Assembly: GCA_015233295.1 (NCBI GenBank)
Contig: JADFYC010000047.1
Span: 1 to 15,221, forward strand
Length of the DNA stretch: 15,221 nucleotides
From: Deltaproteobacteria bacterium
Lineage (GTDB): Bacteria > Desulfobacterota > JADFXK01
Reading direction: 5' to 3'
Shown here: piece by piece, positions 6,835 to 13,165 of the stretch
Position numbering within the stretch: position 1 is the first letter of the stretch
Layout of the letters: every line of letters begins with the position of its first letter
Notes under the pieces: model-generated
Told to the model about the DNA's origin: nothing
Database searches by the model: none
Seen by the model: only the letters and a program-made list of their open reading frames with translations
Position numbers and translations under genes: made by a program

Positions 6835-7068
6835 ATGAAAAAGTTAACAATGGTTCTGACCATCATCGGCTTATTGGCCGGGATTGCCACCTTTGTTTTT
6901 GCTCAAGCAACATATCCTTATTTGGGTTACGCCATCTGCGGTGTCCATTCGGATGGGACTAAAGTCTGGAAGTGTACTACAGCCTCGCCCACACTGTGGT
7001 ATACTACGTGTACTAAAAGCCAGGGCTCTTTAGACACAGGCCTTACTTCGAACAGCAGCAGCACTTGA
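6835..7068 (+). CDS. Small secreted protein with three cysteines, unknown family
   Basis: This 77-residue protein starts at an ATG preceded by a strong AGGAGGG 5 bases upstream. An in-frame start at 6784 would add 17 residues with no ribosome binding site and would bury the signal peptide. The N-terminus (MKKLTMVLTIIGLLAGIATF, then VFAQA) is a classical Sec signal peptide with probable cleavage after AQA at about 25. The mature part of about 52 residues is rich in Tyr, Trp, Thr and Ser, has Cys in ICG, KCT and TCT, and ends in a Ser-rich tail. It has no prepilin motif, so it is not the separated C-terminal half of a split pilin. It lies 66 bases after the second pilin and ahead of a strong hairpin, so co-transcription is likely. 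A periplasmic or pilus-associated role is possible, but I do not recognise the family. Confidence 0.75.
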   Translation: MKKLTMVLTIIGLLAGIATFVFAQATYPYLGYAICGVHSDGTKVWKCTTASPTLWYTTCTKSQGSLDTGLTSNSSST

Positions 7069-7120
7069 TAGCCTCCCGTTGCCGGTGTGTTAGACATAAT
7101 GTATGCCAAGATCGGGGTTA

Positions 7121-7163
7121 CAACCAACCTACTTCCTCAGATCAACCGGAGGTAGGTTGGTTG
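7121..7163 (+). terminator. Strong hairpin at the end of the pilin transcription unit
   Basis: CAACCAACCTACTTCC (7121-7136) pairs with GGAGGTAGGTTGGTTG (7148-7163) over 16 base pairs with one T-G wobble and an 11-base loop. Only a weak T run follows (GAGCTTT), so this is either an imperfect intrinsic terminator or a transcript-end stabiliser. Partial read-through into the ABC transporter genes is possible. Confidence 0.55.
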
Positions 7164-7286
7164 AGCTTTAACGAGATGAAGGGCTCGATCTAGGAATCCA
7201 AACAACCTTTGATCCAAAAAGCAGCCACATACCTTTCATAGATATTTCTACGTCCTCCCAGGTGTGCTTCATGGCAGACAGGACAA

Positions 7287-8210
7287 ATGGTGGCCATCGA
7301 ATTTGAAAACCTGACTAAGGTCTACCAAACAGGGTTAAGAAGAAAAACAGTTGCGGCCCTGACCAATTTCTCTCTGTTCGTTGAGGAGGGAGAGGTTTTT
7401 GGTTTTCTTGGCCTAAACGGGGCCGGAAAATCCACAGCGATTAAAATATTGCTGGGCCTGATTAACCCCACCAGCGGCCGCGCCACAATCTTCGGACAGC
7501 CCGGCAGTGATCCGGCGGCGCGGCATCGTATCGGTTTCCTACCGGAAAATCCTTACCTCTATGAACATCTCAACCCCAACGAACTCATCTCTTTCGCCGC
7601 AGGCGTGGCTGGCAAGAACCGTCGTGAGGTTATTAGCCGGGGCCGGGAGTTACTGGAGCGTCTCAGTCTAACCGAGGTGATGACACAACCTGTGCGGCTT
7701 TTTTCTAAAGGGATGACTCAGAAGATGGGCTTCATCATGGCCATCATTCATGATCCGGATGTGATAATTTTGGACGAACCGATGAATGGTCTGGATCCCC
7801 TGGGGCGTCGTATTGTGGCTGATATCATCACCGAACTGCAAGCCCGGTCCAAAACTGTTTTCTTTAGCTCCCATATTCTTAATGACGTTAATCGGCTGTG
7901 TCGACGGGTGGCCATCATTCACCGGGGCAGTCTTCATTACCTGGGAAGGGTTGATGAACTCTACGACGGCGCATTTCGCTATCGCATCCGATTGAAGGGA
8001 CCGGTGTCCGGATTAACCGGCTTTTCGGCCCCCCTTATGGGGAATATGGAATTCCCGGAGTTGCTCTGTCCACAGGAAGAACTTATCCCTACTATTGAAC
8101 AAATCAACAACGCTAAGTTTGTGATTCTCTCGATTGAACCGGAACGGGAAGAGCTGGAGGATGTCTTTATCAGGATTGTCACAGAAGGACAAAATGAACC
8201 GATTTCCTAA
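7287..8210 (+). CDS. ABC transporter ATP-binding protein, PilH-like by context
   Basis: This 307-residue ABC ATPase has all functional motifs: Walker A GLNGAGKST (42-50), a Q-loop position reading FLPENPYLY with Glu in place of Gln, the signature FSKGMTQK (139-146, the SKGM variant common in NatA/CcmA-type exporters), Walker B VIILDEP (159-165), the D-loop GLD, and His196 in FFSSH. A C-terminal region of about 80 residues follows the nucleotide-binding domain. It would power the permease encoded next, whose ATG lies 17 bases inside this gene. In Myxococcus xanthus, pilG-pilH-pilI follow pilA; PilH is an ABC ATPase needed for type IV pilus function. The position here just after two pilins supports the same role, though sequence alone gives only a general ABC-2 exporter ATPase. 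The start has AGGA 3 bases upstream. Confidence 0.9.
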   Translation: MVAIEFENLTKVYQTGLRRKTVAALTNFSLFVEEGEVFGFLGLNGAGKSTAIKILLGLINPTSGRATIFGQPGSDPAARHRIGFLPENPYLYEHLNPNELISFAAGVAGKNRREVISRGRELLERLSLTEVMTQPVRLFSKGMTQKMGFIMAIIHDPDVIILDEPMNGLDPLGRRIVADIITELQARSKTVFFSSHILNDVNRLCRRVAIIHRGSLHYLGRVDELYDGAFRYRIRLKGPVSGLTGFSAPLMGNMEFPELLCPQEELIPTIEQINNAKFVILSIEPEREELEDVFIRIVTEGQNEPIS

Positions 8211-9018
8211 CATCTATCACCTGGCTGTTATTACTTTTAAAGAGGGCATCCGCAACCGGGCTCTTATCGGCGTCTTCATCATCAGCCTGGTAATGATGGT
8301 TATGAATGTCGCCTTCATTAGCTTCTTCATGCGGGATTTGGGCAAAGTCTCGGTTGATTTGGGCCTATCCACCGTGTCTTTGGCCGGGCTCACCCTGGTT
8401 TTATTTATCGGACTCAATCTGATCAGCAAGGACCTGGATAAAAAAACCATCTTCCTCATCTTGAGCCGGTCCGTTTCCCGAACCCAATATCTATTAGGGA
8501 AGTTCGCCGGGTTGATGGTGCTTATCATTATGTCCATGGCCATTATCGGCCTGGTTTCATTTTTGTCTATTTTCCTGATTAAATCGTTCCTGGCCGTGGG
8601 GTTCTTTGCCAAAAATTTTTCATGGTTGACTTTTTTCTTGGCTTGGGGGATGTCGGTGGTGTCATTGATGACCCTGACGGCGGTCGGCTTTCTGTTTTGC
8701 ACCCTGACGTCTCATGTTTTTGTGGCCATGGTCATTACCTCCATGGTCTATTTGATCGGCCAGTCTCTACCTCATATCCAGGAACTGGTCCTGGCCCGGC
8801 AACAGGTCCTAAAGGTCTCCGACACCATGAAGATGATTATCCAGATTCTATATTATATCATGCCGAATTTCAGCCTGTTCGATTTCAAACTTCAGGCCGC
8901 CCACGGGTTACCGGTGGATCCTGGTCACATTCTCTGGGCTGTCCTTTACGGCTTGGTCTACACCACAGTTTGCCTCTGGCTGGCGGATCTTGTTTTTAAG
9001 AAAAAGGAATTCGTCTAA
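8194..9018 (+). CDS. ABC-2 type transporter permease, PilI-like by context
   Basis: This 274-residue integral membrane protein has about six transmembrane segments. The cytoplasmic loop after the second segment carries the ABC-2 permease pattern DLDKKTIFLILSRSVSRTQY followed by LLGKFAGL, which in this family contacts the ATPase. I chose the ATG at 8194, which has AGAAGGA upstream and overlaps the ATPase gene by 17 bases. A longer frame from 8134 would lie well inside the ATPase gene and add polar residues before the first membrane helix. It pairs with the preceding ATPase to form an exporter, and its stop overlaps the next ATG by one base. In Myxococcus the equivalent permease gene near pilA is pilI. 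The substrate is unknown. Confidence 0.88.
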   Translation: MNRFPNIYHLAVITFKEGIRNRALIGVFIISLVMMVMNVAFISFFMRDLGKVSVDLGLSTVSLAGLTLVLFIGLNLISKDLDKKTIFLILSRSVSRTQYLLGKFAGLMVLIIMSMAIIGLVSFLSIFLIKSFLAVGFFAKNFSWLTFFLAWGMSVVSLMTLTAVGFLFCTLTSHVFVAMVITSMVYLIGQSLPHIQELVLARQQVLKVSDTMKMIIQILYYIMPNFSLFDFKLQAAHGLPVDPGHILWAVLYGLVYTTVCLWLADLVFKKKEFV

Positions 9019-9875
9019 TGAACTGGCGGTGGCTAACCCTGATCGTCATCCTCCTGGCTATTCAGGTCACCAGCCTGACGAAGTTAAGGATATATTATAA
9101 GCAGACAGAAGACATCCAACGCACAATTCCATTACCCTCGGAAAATTTCCTTAAACTCATCAGGCTGGAATTTAGCGGATTATTGTCCGACTGTATCTTC
9201 ATGCAAGCTCAGGAGACGCTGGGCAACCGCCAGACCAGGGAGATAACCCCGGAGACTTCTAATCTGGTCATGGCCTTGATTGACCGGACCGTGGCCATTG
9301 ATCCATACTTTCTTGATCCATATTATCTGGCCCAGGCGTTTGTCTGGTCTTCCAAAGGGCCCGATGAGATCAGTCGAATCAACCAGTTGTTGATCAGCGG
9401 GGCAGGATACCGCACCTGGGACCCGGATTTGCTTTTCTATGCGGGATTCAACTGCTATTTCTTCTTAAAAGACTACCGGCAAGCAGGTGACTTATTTAGT
9501 CAAGCCGCCAAAATCCCCGGGGGATGGACCGGGCTGGCCGGGCTGGCCGCTAAAATGTATCAGAAGGGCCGTGACACCGCGTCCGGCATCGTCCTGCTTA
9601 AGAGCATGCTCCTCCGGACCACGGATAAGGAAATTCGTAAATATCTCGAAGCCAGATTAGACCTGTACCAAAAAATGTATTACTTAGAATCGGCAGTTCA
9701 AGTCTACCAGGAAAGATTTCTGACTCCACCTCGGCAAATCGAGGAATTGGTCGCCGCCGGTATCATTCCATCCGTTCCCGTCTCCCCTAAAGGACAAAAA
9801 TTTTATCTGGATATCCAAGGGAATGTCGACATTGAAAGAGAAGCTGCCCCCAAGAATAAGAACGTTGACAAGTAG
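9018..9875 (+). CDS. Membrane-anchored helical-repeat protein of the pilus/ABC transporter operon
   Basis: The 285-residue protein has one N-terminal membrane segment (about 4-21) and otherwise looks soluble and periplasmic. The middle (about 70-220) is alpha-helical and TPR-like, with repeats such as IDPYFLDPYYLAQAFVW and LFYAGFNCYFFLKDYRQAGDLFSQAAK. The stretch NFLKLIRLEFSGLLSDCIFMQA (about 43-64, split here as family-like rather than catalytic) precedes it. The C-terminal part (about 233-272, PPRQIEELVAAGIIPSVPVSP then GQKFYLDIQGNV) resembles the Pro/Gly-rich end seen in pilin-like and pilin-associated proteins. The ATG overlaps the permease stop (TAATG), so it is part of the same translational unit. 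It occupies a place comparable to the PilG-type accessory protein of Myxococcus pil clusters; homology to PilG is not established. Confidence 0.75.
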   Translation: MNWRWLTLIVILLAIQVTSLTKLRIYYKQTEDIQRTIPLPSENFLKLIRLEFSGLLSDCIFMQAQETLGNRQTREITPETSNLVMALIDRTVAIDPYFLDPYYLAQAFVWSSKGPDEISRINQLLISGAGYRTWDPDLLFYAGFNCYFFLKDYRQAGDLFSQAAKIPGGWTGLAGLAAKMYQKGRDTASGIVLLKSMLLRTTDKEIRKYLEARLDLYQKMYYLESAVQVYQERFLTPPRQIEELVAAGIIPSVPVSPKGQKFYLDIQGNVDIEREAAPKNKNVDK

Positions 9876-12351
9876 ATTTTCCATATTCTTCCCGTATACC
9901 CTGATCACACTCCTGGCCGCCATTGCTTACGCCCCGTCTTTCAGCGTTCCCTTCATATTTGATGATATAACAAACATTTGCGACAAGGCTCTAATCTATA
10001 ATCCGGGAAGCCTGAAGGATTTTTTCTTCTATTCCAACCGGCCGGTGGCCGATTTGGTCTCTTGGTTTAATTACCAAACAGCCTACCTGAATGTAAGGTG
10101 GTATCATATCACCAACCTGGCCATCTACTTGATTACCGGATTCATACTTTTCCACATCTTAGTTAAAACAATTTACCGGGAAAGACTGCTGGAGCGGTTT
10201 GGAAGCCGGCGAGACTGGATAGCGGTTATCCTGACCCTGCTTTTCATGGTGCTACCGGTCCATACCCAGGCCATTACCTACATCGTCCAGGGGCGCATGA
10301 CCGGGCTGGCCACCATGTTTTATTTGGCCAGCCTGGCGTTGTTTGTGGCCGGAATGGAGCGCCAAGGCAGTCAAAGCCGGCTTTATTACCTCGGCTCCTG
10401 GTCTAGCTTGCTGCTGGCCATGGGGAGCAAAGAGATCGCCATTACCGCCCCGGCTATGATCTTATTGTACGATTTGTTTTTCGTCTCCAGATGGGACCGG
10501 TCAAGCCTGGCCAAACGGAAGTGGGTTCACCTGGCGCTGTTTTCAACCATTGGGTACGTTATCTGGCTTCAGTTCCATTTTAACTATGGTCCATCCGTCG
10601 GAGTGGGATTAAAGGAGGCTTCTGCGGCTTCCGGGACGATCAGCGTTAAACCATTTAACTATTTGATAAGCCAGTTTGAAATAATTATATATTACCTTAA
10701 ACTACTAGTCTGGCCCACCGGGCTTAGATTGGATTATTATTGGCTCCCGGCCAAAAATCTAACCGAGTTTAGGGTCTGGGGTAGTTTCCTCCTCATTCTC
10801 GGGGCGGTCATCTTAGCGGTCAGGTTGTCCAAACGAAGCCGGTTGATGTCCTTTGGCATCTTCTGGTATCTTATTACGTTATCGCCCGAATCTAGCTTTA
10901 TCCCCCTGGCCGATCTTGTTTTTGAACACCGAGTTTATCTGCCATCGGTGGGGTATATTTTTTTCCTGGCCGGATTGGCCGATGAACTGCTCAAATTACC
11001 GGCCGTGATAAGGCGCCCCAAGGTGGTATTGACGTCGGTCATCCTGATCCTGGCCATTTATGCCGGGCTGACCTTTTCCAGAAACCAGATGTGGACCGAC
11101 CCGTTAGCCTTCTGGGAAGATAACGTCGCCAGATCTTCCGGTCTTTTTCGTCCGCTGAGCAATTTGGGAGCCATTTATTTCATTCAAAACCGGGTTGAAG
11201 ATGCCCGGCGGGCCACGGAACAGGCCTTGTCCATAAGACCTCATTCCAACACTTTGTCAAATCTGGGTTTGATATATAGCCGCCTGGGCCAATCACAGCG
11301 AGCAAAGGCTGTGATTGAGCAGGCCCTAAAGATAAACCCTAATAACGCTAGTGCATTGTTCAATCTGGCGCATGAAATACACGAGCAAGGCGACACCCGG
11401 CAGGCCATTGAGTTGCTGGAAAAAGCCATAAAAAATGAGCCATGGCAAACCAACGCTTATGTCGCCCTGGCCAGGATGTGGGTAACGCTGGGATCCAGCG
11501 AGAAAGCCGTGGCGGTGCTGCGTCGGGCCCTCCTGGATAACCCCAAAAATCATCTAACCTTTAACGAGCTAGGCCACACTTACAAAGACATGGGTCTGAT
11601 TTCGCAAGCCAAAGAAAACTTTTTGGAAACTATTAAGATCAAACCAGATTTCAAGGAGGGCCGGATCGCCTTAATTGACATCTACAGGTCTGAGGGTGAC
11701 GCCCTCTCCGCCGTGAAGGAATATCTGGCGTTGTTGGACTGGATGCCGGAAGACGCCGACGCCCTCAGTGGCCTGGGGGCACTTTATGTTGCCATGTATG
11801 AACTACCTCAGGCCGAAAAAATCTTGCTTAAGGCTTATAGGTTGCATCCGAATAATCAAGACGCTACTTACAATCTGGGAACATTGTACTACACGCTGGG
11901 GCAACTCGATTTGGCGAGAGAATTCTATTTAAAGACCTTAGCTCAGGTTAGTACCCAGGAAAAACTGGGCGAAGTTCTCAATGCCTTGGGATTGTGCTAC
12001 CTGAACACTGACCGGCCAAAAGGGTCTCTGGGCTACTTTGCAGAATCAATTGATATTTGTCCTAATAATCCTGAAACCCACTTCAACTACGCCTTGGCCG
12101 CCAGTATCTTAAACGATTATCAGATAGCCTTAAGAGAATATCGTCTGGTTCTGGACCTCAACCCGAATCACCAAGGAGCTAACCAAAATTTGGGGATCAT
12201 TTATAGCGACTACCTATCCGACCCAGTTTTGGCCAGAAAATACCTCCAGCGCGCCCTCGCCCTGGCCGCCCCCGGCCTGGATACGGAGGCAGTCAAAAAA
12301 TTGCTCGGCCAACTGGAAGTCCGTGCCCAAGAAGCCGGGTCTACCCTTTAG
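9823..12351 (+). CDS. TMTC-like GT-C membrane protein with C-terminal TPR array, putative protein O-glycosyltransferase
   Basis: The 842-residue protein has two halves. Residues about 22-425 contain roughly ten membrane segments with the signature order of TMTC/GT-C enzymes: FIFDDITNI with the Asp47-Asp48 pair in the first external loop, RPVADLVSWFNYQ and WYHITNLAIY (73-103), HTQAITYIVQGRM (147-159), and GSKEIAITAPAMILLYD (about 196-212). Residues about 440-830 are about eleven TPR units, for example NTLSNLGLIYSRLGQSQRAK and DATYNLGTLYYTLGQLDLA. Eukaryotic TMTC proteins with this layout transfer mannose from a polyprenyl-phosphate donor to Ser/Thr. The bacterial counterparts are largely uncharacterised. 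The frame overlaps the preceding gene by 53 bases. No strong ribosome binding site precedes the ATG, so a later TTG start near 9865 is possible. Co-transcription with the pilin-linked ABC operon suggests glycosylation of pilins or other exported proteins; that is inference. Confidence 0.82.
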   Translation: MSTLKEKLPPRIRTLTSRFSIFFPYTLITLLAAIAYAPSFSVPFIFDDITNICDKALIYNPGSLKDFFFYSNRPVADLVSWFNYQTAYLNVRWYHITNLAIYLITGFILFHILVKTIYRERLLERFGSRRDWIAVILTLLFMVLPVHTQAITYIVQGRMTGLATMFYLASLALFVAGMERQGSQSRLYYLGSWSSLLLAMGSKEIAITAPAMILLYDLFFVSRWDRSSLAKRKWVHLALFSTIGYVIWLQFHFNYGPSVGVGLKEASAASGTISVKPFNYLISQFEIIIYYLKLLVWPTGLRLDYYWLPAKNLTEFRVWGSFLLILGAVILAVRLSKRSRLMSFGIFWYLITLSPESSFIPLADLVFEHRVYLPSVGYIFFLAGLADELLKLPAVIRRPKVVLTSVILILAIYAGLTFSRNQMWTDPLAFWEDNVARSSGLFRPLSNLGAIYFIQNRVEDARRATEQALSIRPHSNTLSNLGLIYSRLGQSQRAKAVIEQALKINPNNASALFNLAHEIHEQGDTRQAIELLEKAIKNEPWQTNAYVALARMWVTLGSSEKAVAVLRRALLDNPKNHLTFNELGHTYKDMGLISQAKENFLETIKIKPDFKEGRIALIDIYRSEGDALSAVKEYLALLDWMPEDADALSGLGALYVAMYELPQAEKILLKAYRLHPNNQDATYNLGTLYYTLGQLDLAREFYLKTLAQVSTQEKLGEVLNALGLCYLNTDRPKGSLGYFAESIDICPNNPETHFNYALAASILNDYQIALREYRLVLDLNPNHQGANQNLGIIYSDYLSDPVLARKYLQRALALAAPGLDTEAVKKLLGQLEVRAQEAGSTL

Positions 12352-12363
12352 CCCCCCGGCCAA

Positions 12364-12418
12364 GTTGGTAACGTGTTCGGACCAACCCAGGGGTGCAGGC
12401 CGGACATGGCGGACCTGC
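12364..12418. terminator. Two GC-rich hairpins between convergent genes
   Basis: GTTGGT (12364-12369) pairs with ACCAAC (12381-12386). GCAGGCCG (12395-12402) pairs with CGG-A-CCTGC (12410-12418) with one bulged A. They lie between the end of the plus-strand operon and the end of the minus-strand lipoprotein gene. Neither is followed by a T tract, so a shared termination role is only a suggestion. Confidence 0.3.
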
Positions 12419-12481
12419 GGTTAAGAAGCCTGCCCCCGGCGGCGATGTGCCAACCGGCGGTGCAGGCGGAAAGTATCTTGG

Positions 12482-13000
12482 CTAGGTGGTTGTGGTGATG
12501 GTGGTGGTTGTGGTCGTGGACACGGTAGTGGTGGCGTTCGTTGTTGTCGTTGTCATGGTGGTGGTCGTACTGGTGGTGCTGGTGCTGGTATAGTTTGCCG
12601 AGGTGATGAATGACCAGACTTCGCTCATTTTGGAGTCTTGTTCGTTCTTCATCCTGATCCGCCAGTAATATTGAGTATTGAGCTGGAGATTGCGAACTTC
12701 CTGTGTGTAGCCGTTGATATTGGGAATAACGTCAGCATCAAGAAATACTTTAGGATCCGTGCTCCATTGTAGGTCGTAGACCGCCCCATAGGGAACATTA
12801 GTGGGATAAACAGACCAGGTGAAGACCAATATGCCGTTCGGCAAGAGGTCCACCTGGTCTTGACCATTCCGGGGATAATAGGGACTGACCTTGAAATCAT
12901 TCAGGGAACTATCATCCCCGCCACAAGATATATTAAACAGCGGCAAAGATAACAGCAAGATTAATCCGAACACGATCGGGGACAAGTCGTGACGGCGCAT
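12482..13000 (-). CDS. Predicted lipoprotein with fibronectin type III-like domain and threonine-rich tail
   Basis: This is a 172-residue exported protein. A signal peptide with a hydrophobic core at about 9-22 ends in NISCGG; Cys26 is a likely lipidation site, although Asn at -3 is not typical of a lipobox. Residues about 38-133 look like one fibronectin type III domain, with the pattern LVFTWSVYP, YDLQWSTD, LQLNTQYYWRIRMKN and SEVWSFIT. From residue 137 to the last codon the protein is almost all Thr with some Ser (for example NATTTVSTTTTTTITTTT), an extended low-complexity tail like mucin-type O-glycosylation regions. The codons vary (ACC, ACA, ACG, ACT), so it is not a simple triplet expansion. 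AGGAGGGG lies 3 bases before the ATG. It sits end-to-end with the TMTC-like glycosyltransferase gene, which could act on the tail. The binding partner of the domain is unknown. Confidence 0.75.
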   Translation of the reverse strand: MRRHDLSPIVFGLILLLSLPLFNISCGGDDSSLNDFKVSPYYPRNGQDQVDLLPNGILVFTWSVYPTNVPYGAVYDLQWSTDPKVFLDADVIPNINGYTQEVRNLQLNTQYYWRIRMKNEQDSKMSEVWSFITSANYTSTSTTSTTTTMTTTTTNATTTVSTTTTTTITTTT

Positions 13001-13165
13001 GAGCCCCTCCTGGTTACTTATAGAACGAGTGGTTAGCCTTTAGCGGTCAGCTTTCAAACAAAAACAACTTGTGGGGGCATTCTTCCGGCCTCCTGTCCAG
13101 TTGCATCAAGGCCGATAGCTATTGATTATCGTTTGTTTTGCTGAGTATTGATCGCTGGCCGGCTA

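Noticed and set aside
6436..7068. Second pilin plus small protein as a split pilin (PilA-N/PilA-C) pair
   Set aside because: The small protein has its own Sec signal peptide and no prepilin motif, and the pilin itself already has a C-terminal extension.
7170..7286. Possible promoter directly before the ABC ATPase gene
   Set aside because: AT-rich words are present but no -35/-10 pair with acceptable spacing and no -24/-12 match could be seen.
8134..8193. Upstream start for the ABC permease
   Set aside because: It lies well inside the ATPase gene with polar residues before the first helix; the ATG at 8194 has a clear ribosome binding site.
12482..12595. Repeat-rich stretch considered as a CRISPR-like or simple microsatellite array
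   Set aside because: The triplets are synonymous Thr codons inside an open reading frame with a signal peptide and a folded domain; there are no spacers or regular repeat units.
13021..13165. Gap upstream of the lipoprotein searched for a promoter and a terminator for the peptidase gene
   Set aside because: No convincing -35/-10 pair or T-tailed hairpin; a tiny ATG frame of eight codons after AGGAGG is not supportable.
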